This document shows positions 24,801 to 39,800 of a DNA stretch of 64,000 nt, piece by piece. The notes beneath the pieces were generated by a model. The model did not search any database and was not told where the DNA came from. It saw only the letters and a program-made list of their open reading frames with translations. The first letter of the stretch is position 1; each line of letters opens with the position of its first letter. A program made the translations under genes and the position numbers. Origin of the DNA: Argopecten irradians (lineage: Eukaryota > Mollusca > Bivalvia > Pectinida > Pectinidae); NCBI RefSeq assembly GCF_041381155.1, contig NC_091147.1, positions 37,078,053 through 37,142,052 on the forward strand, in the 5' to 3' direction.

Positions 24801-27800
24801 GAGTAGGACATGGTACCTTGAATACCTAAGATAAAATGTGTCAAAGGAGTAGGACATGGTACATGGAATACATAAGATAAAATGTGTCAAAGGAGTAGGA
24901 CATGGTACCTTGAATATCTAAGATAAAATGTGTCAAAGGAGTAGGACATGGTACCTTGAATACCTAAGATAAAATGTGTCAAAGGAGTAGGACATGGTAC
25001 CTGGAATACTAAGATATAAAAATGTGTCAAAGGAGTAGGACATGGTACATGGAATACCTAAGATAAAATGTGTCAAAGGAGTAGGACATGGTACCTGGAA
25101 TACCTAAGATAAAATGTGTCAAAGGAGTAGGACATGGTACCTGGAATACCTAAGATAAAATGTGTCAAAGGAGTAGGACATGGTACCTGGAATACCTAAG
25201 ATAAAATGTGTCAAAGGAGTAGGACATGGTACCTGGAATACCTAAGATAAAATGTGTCAAAGGAGTAGGACATGGTACCTGGAATACCTAAGATAAAATG
25301 TGTCAAAGGAGTAGGAGGACATGGTACCTGGAATACCTAAGATAAAATGTGTCAAAGGAGTAGGACATGGTACCTGGAATACCTAAGATAAAATGTGTCA
25401 AAGGAGTAGGACATGGTACCTGGAATACCTAAGATAAAATGTGTCAAAGGAGTAGGACATGGTACCTGGAATACCTAAGATAAAATGTGTCAAAGGAGTA
25501 GGACATGGTACCTGGAATACCTAAGATAAAATGTGTCAAAGGAGTAGGACATGGTACCTGGAATACCTAAGATAAAATGTGTCAAAGGAGTAGGACATGG
25601 TACCTGGAATACCTAAGATAAAATGTGTCAAAGGAGTAGGACATGGTACCTGGAATACCTAAGATAAAATGTGTCAAAGGAGTAGGACATGGTACCTTGA
25701 ATACCTAAGATAAAATGTGTCAAAGGAGTAGGACATGGTACCTGGAATACCTAAGATAAAATGTGTCAAAGGAGTAGGACATGGTACATGGAATACCTAA
25801 GATAAAATGTGTCAAAGGAGTAGGACATGGTACCTGGAATATATAAGATAAAATGTGTCAAAGGAGTAGGACATGGTACCTGGAATACCTAAGATAAAAT
25901 GTGTCAAAGGAGTAGGACATGGTACCTGGAATACCTAAGATATAAAATGTGTCAAAGGAGTAGGACATGGTACATGGAATACCTAAGATAAAATGTGTCA
26001 AAGGAGTAGGACATGGTACTGGAATACCTAAGATAAAATGTGTCAAAGGAGTAGGACATGGTACTGGAATACCTAAGATAAAATGTGTCAAAGGAGTAGG
26101 ACATGGTACCTGGAATACCTAGATAAAGATAAAATGTGTCAAAGTAATAATGTCAAAGGAGTAGGACATGGTACATGGAATACCTAAGATAAAATGTGTC
26201 AAAGGAGTAGGACATGGTACCTGGAATACATAAGATAAAATGTGTCAAAGGAGTAGGACATGGTACCTGGAATACCTAAGATAAAATGTGTCAAAGGAGT
26301 AGGACATGGTACCTGGAATACCTAAGATAAAATGTGTCAAAGGAGTAGGACATGGTACCTGGAATACCTAAGATAAAATGTGTCAAAGGAGTAGGACATG
26401 GTACCTGGAATACCTAAGATAAAATGTGTCAAAGGAGTAGGACATGGTACCTGGAATACCTAAGATAAAATGTGTCAAAGGAGTAGGACATGGTACATGG
26501 AATACCTAAGATAAAATGTGTCAAAGGAGTAGGACATGGTACATGGAATACCTAAGATAAAATGTGTCAAAGGAGTAGGACATGGTACATGGAATACCTA
26601 AGATAAAATGTGTCAAAGGAGTAGGACATGGTACATGGAATACCTAAGATAAAATGTGTCAAAGGAGTAGGACATGGTACCTGGAATACCTAAGATAAAA
26701 TGTGTCAAAGGAGTAGGACATGGTACCTGGAATACCTAAGATAAAATGTGTCAAAGGAGTAGGACATGGTACCTGGAATACCTAAGATAAAATGTGTCAA
26801 AGGAGTAGGACATGGTACCTGGAATACCTAAGATATAAAATGTGTCAAAGGAGTATGGACATGGTACCTTGAATACCTAAGATAAAATGTGTCAAAGGAG
26901 TAGGACATGGTACATTGAATACCTAAGATAAAATGTGTCAAAGGAGTAGGACATGGTACATGGAATACCTAAGATAAAATGTGTCAAAGGAGTAGGACAT
27001 GGTACCTGGAATACCTAAGATAAAATGTGTCAAAGGAGTAGGACATGGTACATGGAATACCTAAGATAAAATGTGTCAAAGGAGTAGGACATGGTACCTT
27101 GAATACCTAAGATAAAATGTGTCAAAGGAGTAGGACATGGTACCTGGAATACCTAAGATAAAATGTGTCAAAGGAGTAGGACATGGTACCTGGAATACCT
27201 AAGATAAAATGTGTCAAAGGAGTAGGACATGGTACCTGGAATACCTAAGATAAAATGTGTCAAAGGAGTAGGACATGGTACCTGGAATACCTAAGATAAA
27301 ATGTGTCAAAGGAGTAGGACATGGTACCTGGAATACCTAAGATAAAATGTGTCAAAGGAGTAGGACATGGTACCTGGAATACCTAAGATAAAATGTGTCA
27401 AAGGAGTAGGACATGGTACCTGGAATACCTAAGATAAAATGTGTCAAAGGAGTAGGACATGGTACCTTGAATACCTAAGATAAAATGTGTCAAAGGAGTA
27501 GGACATGGTACCTGGAATACCTAAGATAAAATGTGTCAAAGGAGTAGGACATGGTACCTGGAATACCTAAGATAAAATGTGTCAAAGGAGTAGGACATGG
27601 TACCTGGAATACCTAAGATAAAATGTGTCAAAGGAGTAGGACATGGTACCTGGAATACCTAAGATAAAATGTGTCAAAGGAGTAGGACATGGTACCTGGA
27701 ATACCTAAGATAAAATGTGTCAAAGGAGTAGGACGAGTAGGACATGGTAACTGGAATACCTAAGATAAAATGTGTCAAAGGAGTAGGACATGGTACCTGG

Positions 27801-30800
27801 AATACCTAAGATAAAATGTGTCAAAGGAGTAGGACATGGTACCTGGAATACCTAAGATAAAATGTGTCAAAGAAGTAGGACAAGGTACCTTGAATACCTA
27901 AGATAAAATGTGTCAAAGGAGTAGGACATGGTACCTTGAATACCTAAGATAAAATGTGTCAAAGGAGTAGGACATGGTACCTGGAATACCTAAGATAAAA
28001 TGTGTCAAAGGAGTAGGACATGGTACCTGGAATACCTAAGATAAAATGTGTCAAAGGAGTAGGACATGGTACATGGAATACCTAAGATAAAATGTGTCAA
28101 AGGAGTAGGACATGGTACCTGGAATACCTAAGATAAAATGTGTCAAAGGAGTAGGACATGGTACCTGGAATACCTAAGATAAAATGTGTCAAAGGAGTAG
28201 GACATGGTACCTGGAATACCTAAGATAAAATGTGTCAAAGGAGTAGGACATGGTACCTGGAATACCTAAGATAAAATGTGTCAAAGGAGTAGGACATGGT
28301 ACCTGGAATACCTAAGATAAAATGTGTCAAAGGAGTAGGACATGGTACCTGGAATACCTAAGATAAAATGTGTCAAAGGAGTAGGACATGGTACCTGAAT
28401 ACCTAAGATAAAATGTGTCAAAGGAGTAGGACATGGTACCTGGAATACCTAAGATAAAATGTGTCAAAGGAGTAGGACATGGTACCTGGAATACCTAAGA
28501 TAAAATGTGTCAAAGGAGTAGGACATGGTACCTTGAATACCTAAGATAAAATGTGTCAAAGGAGTAGGACATGGTACCTGGAATACCTAAGATAAAATGT
28601 GTCAAAGGAGTAGGACATGGTACCTGGAATACCTAAGATAAAATGTGTCAAAGGAGTAGGACATGGTACCTGGAATACCTAAGATAAAATGTGTCAAAGG
28701 AGTAGGACATGGTACCTGGAATACCTAAGATAAAATGTGTCAAAGGAGTAGGACATGGTACCTGGAATACCTAAGATAAAATGTGTCAAAGGAGTAGGAC
28801 ATGGTACCTGGAATACCTAAGATAAAATGTGTCAAAGGAGTAGGACATGGCACCAGGAATACCTAAGATAAAATGTCTCAAAGGAGTAGGACATGGTACC
28901 TGGAATACCTAAGATAAAATGTGTCAAAGGAGTAGGATATGGTACATGGAATACCTAAGATAAAATGTGTCAAAGGAGTAGGACATGGTACCTGGAATAC
29001 CTAAGATAAAATGTGTCAAAGGAGTAGGACATGGTACCTGGAATACCTAAGATAAAATGTGTCAAAGGAGTAGGACATGGTACATGGAATACCTAAGATA
29101 AAATGTGTCAAAGGAGTAGGACATGGTACCTTGAATACCTAAGATAAAATGTGTCAAAGGAGTAGGACATGGCACCAGGAATACCTAAGATAAAATGTGT
29201 TAAAGGAGTAGTAGGATATGGAACATGAAATACATTAAAATGATGAATCAAAGAGCAGTGCATTATTCTTGAAATACATCAGATAAAAAGTGTCAATTGA
29301 GTAGGATTATGAATGTATGTACCACTGGTTTGATAGTTCACACCATTGCTGTTAAGTTTCATTGTTTTAAAGTGAATAGTCGGGCAAAGAAAACCAGTCT
29401 AAATGCGTTCATTGGCCTTCCAAAAGTTCTCACATATTAATACGACGGTCAAGTTCTGCTTAGTTTCCCAGTTCTGACCATTAAAGTAAAGAAAAGTTGA
29501 AAGCATTGAAAGCGAGGCTGCGTGGAAATGTAACCACGGACATAGTGAGCCGGGAGGACGTTTTAGAATTCCCAAACTTTAAATCAATTTTCTCGTACGC
29601 AGACAGATTTTGACGAGAGATTTTATTTTTCCATTTCATAAGAAATTATACTGGATACATTCACACCATTTTTACCGACTTTAGCCATCCTTGCCCGACT
29701 GTTCACTTTAAGTAAAGTTACTTAGGAGAAGTTGTTATATTCCGACAGCAGACGACAAATAGACATACAGCAAGGGTTATTCCAGTGATGTGAATATTCT
29801 AAAATAACCATTTAAAAATCATTATTTTGAAACTTATCGCAAGATATGCAATATTCTCTCTGAATCAATGGTATTTTGAAATTTTTTGCATTTCATGTAC
29901 TATTCTATCTGAATTGATGATATTTTGAAAGTTATCGTAGGATATGTAATATTCTCTCTGAGTTCATGGTATTTTGAAACTTATCGCAATATATGCCATA
30001 TTCTCTTTGAATTTATGGTATTTAAGCTGCTCGTCAGAAAGCCTTACCATATATTCCTAGATCTCCATCGGTGGCTTCTATATTCCCTATAATGTCGCCA
30101 ACGTTACTATAAATGTTCGTAAAAATAGTGTAATCTAATTCACCGAATGTTGGCACGTGGTCATTGACGTCATTAATTGTTACTATAAGTTGTGTAGTGT
30201 CAGTATATTCTCCGTCTGATACCGTTGCTATGCAGGTCAAAACTGACGCTGTACCAGCAATGTCAAGGTCGTATATATCACTCAAGGTCACATCTGCAGT
30301 GTTTGGATTCATTGCGATTGCCGGACAATCGACACTATACGTGTGTGTATCGCCTGTATCTTGATCTGTTACGGTGAAGCCAGGATTTCCAAAGTTCTCT
30401 CCAGCCTATAATATATACAAGAAAACCTGCCTGAGCGACTACCTCTGTATAAAGACCACCTGCTTATAAAAGTCTCTTTCTTGGAGTCATAAATGGTCAT
30501 TTATAACACAAGTTGACCTGTATATAAAGACAAAATCCTTATAAGACTACGTTACTGTTGGTCCTGGGATTGTATTTTAAACATGATTGACTGTACAGTA
30601 CACCAAATGTGGCTTAATGTCCGTAGTGAATAACATTAAAAGTATGAGGAACGATTTATTCTCAAAAACCCTTATGTATATGATGAATTACGTATGCAAT
30701 AAATATAAATGATCTGCAATGAGTTTCCACTCATATTAGACCTATGATGCAAGTTTTAGCAGCGAAAAATGAAGCAAAAATTGAAACGAGTATCATAAAT

Positions 30801-33800
30801 CTAATATGAAAGGAAACGAATGATAGATTTTGTTATCATATAACTGCAATTCGCAGTAAATAAAGGAAGTAATTACCATGCGTATGAATACTATTAAAAT
30901 GTATTCAGCCAATCACAATACATATAGCTTATATCACATGTGCATTATATATGAAATTTATGAAAATGATAATTCCTCTCGTATACATTAAATACAACAT
31001 AAAATCTGTAATAGTATACAGCCAAAGTTACAGAAATTGCCTGAGGATGGCCAAAAGACTGAAAATTGTAAAAAAAAAAAAAAAAAAAAAAAAAATAGAG
31101 ACATTTGTACTTTTTCATTTGTTTATGTTCCTCTTCTGGAAGACGATTGTTTGAACATACAATGTGAAAGATTACTTCTACATACATTGCCCTCGTTGCC
31201 GTTGATATAATAGATGGTATTTCCAAAGGCTGGTGGTTCGTTGATGTCGATCACATTCACTGTAAAGGTAGGGTAGGAATCCGTGTCCTCTCCGTCTGTT
31301 ACACTGACATCTACCGTGAAACTTTTACTAGCCAAACCCTCATAGTCAATGGTATTGGTTGTTGACGTGGACAATAAACCAGCTAAAACCATAATTCATT
31401 GTTGATGAAATTCTAGAGTCGAAAAATTGTTATGCTCCCAATAAATGAACTTCGTGTGCATATCAAACGTCTTCATATTGATAATAGATTATAGATATTT
31501 CCTTCTTTCTATTTAGATATGCCTTTTTCATTTTAGTTACAACTTTCTTTATTTGAATTCGTCATACACCAATATAATATACAATTAATACAATGGAAAA
31601 TAAAAACACTATTCTAAGACACTTATGTAAATCTATCACCTACATATACTAATGCATTATTGCTGGACAGCTATAGATAATTGTAACTTATGCATTCATT
31701 AAAAATTACTTAAGTTTAATAAACTGCAGAGTATACAGATCTACAAATGTAGTTTGAAGTTAGACAATATAACATACATTGTTTCAATTCAACTTGTTGT
31801 ATGACAGAAATATTTCAGATTAAAAAGTAATTTACCACCACTTATCATTTATTTTATTAATTATTATTTTTATTATTATCATTGTATCATTATTTTTAAT
31901 CATAATTATTATTATTTTTTAATTATTATTTTTATTTCATTTTATTGATTTATTGTAAAAAAAAATCGTTTTTTTTTTCATTTTTTTCCATTTTTTTTTA
32001 TATATAGATAATTAACCAAATAAAATGGTAATAACAATTAGGAAAGAGGAAATAATCAAACCTTACATAATGATGTCTTATAACATGCTAATTGATAAAA
32101 AGGTCGAACACTTACTAGTTGTATCAAACGAAAATACGGAAGCACCTTCGCCAGCTGGAGTGAAGGTGGCGCTATAGGTCAACGGATCAAGGTCAGTGTC
32201 AGCGGCCGACACAAGGTAGATAGAGGTACCTTTGGCGATGTTTTCCATAAATGACAGACTGAATGTTAGCGGTGCAGTCTGAATAACAGGGCCTGAATTT
32301 ATCCCTAGACAGGAAATATAAACAGGATAACGTTATTTAATTTACGAAAAAAAGCACGACTTTTTCTCTGTCTGCACCAATATGTATTTAACATATATCA
32401 GCAACGGTACAAATGTATATCTCACAACAAATTTAGAACAAAATTTTGTGGTTTGGTTTGATGAGATTTTCATGTGGATTCGAATATTCATTAATCAGCA
32501 GTAAATATTTGGCTATGCACATTAGGGAATCGTGACCTGGGGAAATAGCGTGTACTTTTCCGACTAACGAATTTTACACGAATCCTCGTAATTCAACTTT
32601 CGATATGAAATAAAATTCGCCCATAATCCCATCAAATCATATACCATAGTGACCAGTAAGGAATTGTCTTCAATGTAGGCTAAAGATATTTAGATTGGAT
32701 GATTTTTGTGGTATTCAGAGCATTTTAAAATTGATACCCCATTTTCTGGAAATGTGATACAGGGCTTAGTACACAACCTTTCAGTATTTTTAGTTTTTTG
32801 GGGTTTTTTTGGAACCTGTGGGCTACGTAATTGACTCGACAATGTTTTGTTTTCAAGCACATTCTATATTTGCAAATTACATAATTATCTGCCCTTGCGG
32901 GTAGGTATTGAATGTGGCCATATGCTTAGGATCATAACGCTCATAATTTTCAGAAACTATGACGTGAATTTCGCTTACCAATAATGACGTCACTATGGCT
33001 ACCAACCCGCGAGGGAGACAACTCCGTAATATGATAAACCAGATTTTTTTTATATAAGGCCAGGTTCGGGACTTACCAGTAACTATAACAGTCAGCGACA
33101 TTGGCCCGACAGTATTTGTCCCGTCAGAGATTGTGACGTATACATTGTATCCAGGATTAGTTAACATCGATATGTCTTGACTAGTTTGTATTTCACCAAC
33201 TGGAAAAAAACCGATTCGTTTGATTTGTTTCACTTCCTATTCCGTCTTTGCATATTATAGAGTTAGCTCCCTTGCGGGTCGGTATCGATTGTTACGTCAT
33301 TATTTTATGAGCGCAATTCACGTCGTTTACTCTGAAAAGTTTGACGTTACGCTCGCAAACACATGACGTCACAATCAATACCTACCCGCAAGGGCAGATA
33401 ACTATGTAATATGCAAATACAGAATTAACAACCGGAGTCATTGAAGGACATGTTATGTTTTAGGAGTGGAAGGAAAACCAGCGAACCCGGAGAAAAATCA
33501 CCGACTTGCTGTGAATACCTGGAAACTGCCCCCGTGTGATTCAAATTCACGACACAGAGGTGAAGGAAAAAGGTAAATGGTAAGTTTTTGAAATGCTATC
33601 AAAGATACTGTTATAGGTAAAATCTTGTGAAAATCATTCTATTCTTAGTAGATATCTTTATAAGGGGATTTTTAAAACATTGCCCATTTGGAGAACATTT
33701 CGAGTAGAGCCAAAGTTTGACCATTTTTCCTTAAATCACAATCTATACTAGATTCATAACTAATATAACGATTAATACCAGAACATTTTCTATACAAGGT

Positions 33801-36800
33801 TAAGTTTGGTAAAAGTGGCTGAAAATCGTGCATTTTGTACCCTAAAATGAAGGGGTAGGGGTCTCATATGTTGTTATTCATAACTGGTATATTTACAAAA
33901 AATACCACTGGAAAGTAAAGTCTGCAAACATCTATAAATATCAAACACCTCGATAGGAAATTATGGTATAAATCTCTCGTGTATGGGTCAAAATGGCAGA
34001 ATTTGCATATATGCCTTATGACCTCAAATAGTAAATTTCTTTAAAGGTCTTCTACCTTTCCGGAGCAAAAATTACAAGGTTTCTGAAAAAGATTAATAAC
34101 ATAAGAAAATGTATATCGTTGATTTCAGACAAAGTAACAACACCAAACATATGCAAGATTTCCGGCTGAATATATGATACTTTAGAAATCCATTTCGCTG
34201 TTTTGCCGTCTGGCGCAGTGATAGTCAACCATCGCGCGGTATTCAGGACGACGACGGGAAACATAAGACGATGCCCGTTATGAAAATTTACATTTTATTT
34301 ACTTAATTTAATTTTTCAGAAGATTATGATGAGTGTAGTATTAATGGTAAGCTAGTAACTTTTGCGACACTACAACATTACCAATCTCGTTTTACATTCC
34401 CATTTTAAAAATTAAAAGCCGTTTCGGAAAGGTAGTGGGCTTTTAAGACTAACTCTGATTTTGTATTAAAACATTTACAAACTATGTAACGTATTTAAAC
34501 AAAAAACTGGGAAAAAATCATAAAACAAAACGTTATTTATCTGAAATACATCATACAAGACATCACACCAGATGCACAAAGAACACACGCGCGGTTATCT
34601 ATCTGACATACATCACACCAGATACACAAAGAACGCATGTGCGGTTATCTATCGGACATACATCACACCAGATACACAAAGAACACAAGCGGTTATTTAA
34701 CGAACATACACAACACCAGATACATAAATAACACACGTGCGGTTATGTATCGGATATACACAACGCCAGATACACAACGGACACACCTGCGGTTATTTAT
34801 CTGACTTACATCACACCAGGTACACAAATAACACACGTGCGGTTATTTATCGGACATACACAACACCAGATACACAAAGAACAAATGTGCGGTTATTTAT
34901 CTGACTTACATCACACCAGATACACAAATAACACACGTGCGGTTATTTATCTGACTTACATCACACCAGATACACAAATAACACACGTGCGGTTATTTAT
35001 CGGACATACACAACACCAGATACACAAAGAACAAATGTGCGGTTATTTATCTGACTTACATCACATCAGATACACAAATAACATTCGTGCAGTTATTTAT
35101 CGGACATACACAACACCAGATACACAACGAACACACGTGTGGTTATTCATCTGACTTACATCACACCAGATACACAAAAAACACACGTGCGGTTATGTAT
35201 CGGACATACACAACACCAGATACACAAAGAACACACGTACGATTATGTATCGGACATACACAACACCAGATACACAAAGAACACACCTGCGGTTATGTAT
35301 CGGACATACACATCACCAGATACACAAAGAACACACGTGCGGTTATGTATCGGACATACACAACACCAGATACACAAAGAACACATGTGCGGTTATTTAT
35401 CGGACATACACAACACCAGATACACAAAGAACATACGTGCGGTTATGTATCGGACATACACAACACCAGATACACAAAGAACACACGTGCGGTTATATAT
35501 CGGACATACACAACACCAGATACACAAAGAACACACGTACGATTATGTATCGGACATACACAACACCAGATACACAAAGAACACACCTGCGGTTATGTAT
35601 CGGACATACACATCACCAGATACACAAAGAACACACGTGCGGTTATGTATCGGACATACACAACACCAGATACACAAAGAACACACGTACGATTATGTAT
35701 CGGACATACACAACACCAGATACACAAAGAACACACCTGCGGTTATGTATCGGACATACACAACACCAGATACACAAAGAACACATGTGCGGTTATTTAT
35801 CGGACATACACAACACCAGATACACAAAGAACACGCGTGCGGTTATTTATCTGACTCACATCACACCAGATACACAACGAACCCACGTGCGGTTATTTAT
35901 CTGACATATATCCCACCAGATACACAAAGAGCTCACGTGCGGTTATTGTGAACGGACAGATGGCCGTAGAACACGTGGGAGGGTTGAAGGTTATGACGTC
36001 ATTGACGTCAGCATCAGTGGCTGTCACCGTAAACAAACTCGTCCCAATGGCTATGTCTCTTGCAATCGTAGTCTTAGCTGCCAAAATAAAAATGTTTATC
36101 AAAACCTCATATAACAATGCTTTCTTATTTTTCATCTTTGAAAATAGAAACACATCAAACTTTTAAAGATTTTCGCTTGACAAACGTGATGTAACCTGAA
36201 TGTGTGCGATATTGCTGTTATTGATACAGAACATACAGTTAATATCATTTTTATACATGGATTTATATTCCTTGTTATGGATATCAAATTATGATAATAT
36301 TCATATTAGTGATATTAGAAAAAGCGTTGTTATAAAAAATATCATTAACTATAATAATTATTATTTCCATAATTGATAATTATTCAAATTTATCCAAATA
36401 CTTGTACTTAGTTTCTGAATCTTAACCATGGAATTGGAAAAAAACAAAACATTAGTAATGGATAAGCAAAGGGGGGAACAATTCAACTTATCTTATATTT
36501 ACATGTAAGATCATTAAAAGGGAGAACCATTTTGATAAGCCGTTTTCGGGTCCTGTCGTTTGCATTAACGCTAAACATATATTATCATAAATTGATAATA
36601 ACATTTTTTGAAACTTTAGACATAAAAATTATATATTGATAAAACCGGGTATTGTGAGCATAGACTGATTCCCGCCTTATCTTCAGTTACCTCCCTTACG
36701 GAAACTACACATCGGAGTAACAATCGCAACATCTCGGAGAAATTTCCGACAATGTTCGGAAATTTTTCCGAAGATTGTCGGAAATATTTCCGACGATTGT

Positions 36801-39800
36801 CGATAATTTTTCCGATTATTGACGGAAATTTCTCCGAGTTGCTGCGATTGCCTAAATGAAAGGGGCTCCGTCTGGCGGAGAGTAGATAACTAAGGGAAGA
36901 TAATTAGTCTAATGTTAGCAGAAATTACCTGGTAAATTAGTGAATACTGGTGGAACGTTTGAGATGACGTAGACGTAGAAGGTTTCAGTGTCCGAGGATC
37001 CATAGGCGTCGGAACACGTGACATCAAACTCATACTTCTTAGTGGTGACGTAGTCGAAACCAGGGTTCAAAATGTTGTTTATTTCATAGGCTGTTTTTTT
37101 AAAAAGAATAAAACATGTATTTACATGGTAATATAGTAAAGTCTTACTTTCGCCTATTGGCGTGGTAATGAAGTGAAGATTTACTTTCGCCCATTGACGT
37201 CGTAATGAAGTGAAGATTTACTTACGCCCATTGGCGTGGTAATGAAGTGATGACAAACTTGCGCCAATTGGCGTGGTAATGAAGTGATGACAAACTTGCG
37301 CCAATTGGCGTGGTAATGAAGAGAAGACTTACTTTCGCCCATTGGCATGGTAATGCAGTATAGACTTACTTTCGCCCATTGGCGTGTTAATGAATTGCAA
37401 CTATGAATTGGAAAATTAATTACGCCTATTACGAAAAAGAATTGAAGTCTTTCTTCGCCTATTGGTATGATAATCAAACGAAGACATACTTACGCATTTT
37501 GGCGTGATAATGAATAGGACCAATGCATTAAATATTTACTTGCATATTGGCGTGATAAAAAATTGAAGATACATTGAAATCGCGCATATTGACATGTTAA
37601 TGAATTGAAACAATGAATTGCCTGTTGGCGTCATAATGAATTTAAGACTTACTTGCGCCTGTTTGTATGATAGTAAATTCTGGAGCTGCCGCCAGTGTAC
37701 AGCTGGTAACACTATCTACTGGAGAGGCGTCTGAGGTTGTGATGCTATGGAGTAGTGTCTGGGCGGTGAGGTCCTGACTTACAATAACGTAATTCGGAAG
37801 GTTGGTGATATAGATAGGCTGTTAATTACAAAACATCATATTGACTTACAATATTGTGACTCGGAAGGTTGATGATATAGATAGGCTGTTAATTACAAAA
37901 CATCACATTGACTTACAATACTGTAACTCGGAAGGTTTTGATATAAATAGGATGTTAATTACAAAACATTATATTGACTTACAATACTGTAACTCGGAAG
38001 GTTGATGATATAGATAGGCTGTTAATTACAAAACATCACATTGACTTACAATACTGTAACTCGGAAGGTTGATGATATAGATAGGCTGTTAATTACAAAA
38101 CATCACATTGACTTACAATATTGTAACTCGGAAGGTTTTGATATAAATAGGCTGTTAATTACAAAACAGCATATGTGTTCCAACTGACTTTTATAATAAA
38201 ATCAGCCCAGTCTCTCAACATTAAAAACTTTTACCGAGAATTTAGTTGTTATGTTGATCCAGTGATGTCACAAGAGTTTATTGCATTGGTAGTCATTTAT
38301 AATACAACCTCAGACGAGAGTATACTGTATTTTCATATTACAGAGTTATCTGCCCTTGCGTGTAGGTATTGATTGTGACGTCATGTGTTTGCGAGTGTAA
38401 CGTCATACTTTTCGGAGAAAACGACGTGAATTGCGCTCAAAAAACAATGACTTAACAATTGATACCTATCCGCAAGGGAGCTAACTCTGTAACATGCAAA
38501 GATGGAATTGAATATGATAAACCAGTATTGCATCCATATGAGACAAAAAATGATATATACCGAGTCAGTGACGGTTATGGTAAGTACCCTTGTGGTCTGT
38601 GCTCCACATGGATCCTGCACTTGGAACGTTAAAGGGTAGTTGTTAGGTGTTAAAGTATTTATACTTGTTGTCACCGTAACTGTTAAATAAACAGATATAT
38701 TAATTAGCTAATAAATTAATAACTTTGGATTATATTTTTTTTAATTGATGTAAAATCATATCAATTAACATTAAATTTTTATTACTTAATATAAAATTTT
38801 ATTTAATAATATGAATTTTTATTAATTGATATAAATTTAAATTAATAACTTAATTGATTTATTATTTTTTATTAATCAATTAATTTTAATGAATAATAAA
38901 TATTAATTTTAATTATTTAATATAATTTTATTAATTTATGTGTGAATTTATTAATTAATATTAATTTTAATAACTTTAAAATAAACGATATTTCACTAAA
39001 GTTTTAAACGCAAAGGGACGATTGGCGGACTAAATATACATACGTGTGTTCGGATCAAATGCAAATTCAGTGGAAGCTGTCTGCATACTCGCTGTAACAG
39101 GGTCACCATCAGCATCAAACACCTCAAAGACATAGGTTACAAAACCCGTCGGTGATATATCCATTATAGTTGTTGACATGACAGCATTCGTAATGACGGG
39201 TGCTGCATCTACAATAAGCAATATTAACTTTTAGTGTTATTAGGTCCACGTCGAATTAACAGACAGTGTCATTTCTATAAGGTCGAAGAAACCACGAGTA
39301 CCCGGAGAAAAACAACCGACTAGCAGTTAATAGCTGCCAGCTGCTCCACATTGGGTTCGGACAAGCAACCCAGATGTGGGGGCTTGTGGTTATATAACGG
39401 GGCATCTTAACCACTCGTGATCGGCAACCGCAGTAGCCACGTATTCCCCAGTCTCTCGCCGCTGATTGAGAGTCCGGTCCGGTTTTGCTCTGAAGTTCGG
39501 TAAAGCTTTTCATTTGCAGATAGAAACACATCTATATATATATGACGATTTTTTTTTTTTTTTTTTTTTTTTGAGAAAAACATTCTTTATCACACTAAAA
39601 CAACGAAAAATAGAAGGTTAATTGAGATTTTTGGACGCAGCCGTCCATGTTTATTTACCATTTCAACATACCCTCTACCAGTTGCAAACAGCAGTCGGAC
39701 CAGACTCTTATTCGGTATATGTCGTTCAGCGGCGAGAGTCTGGGAAATGCAAGACTACCACCGCGGTGTCTAACACGCAATATACACTTCTTAAGATTTT

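Noticed and set aside
23397..29225. Possible CRISPR array or repeat-protein gene
   Set aside because: Units are contiguous with no unique spacers, the context is an animal intron, and the minus-strand frames break every few units because 46 is not a multiple of 3.
34837..35951. Long plus-strand open frames (up to 270 codons) with Cys/His/Tyr-rich repeats
   Set aside because: They are the 50-bp minisatellite read in three frames. The unit has no stop on that strand, there is no independent start or splice context, and the opposite strand carries exon 10 and its intron.
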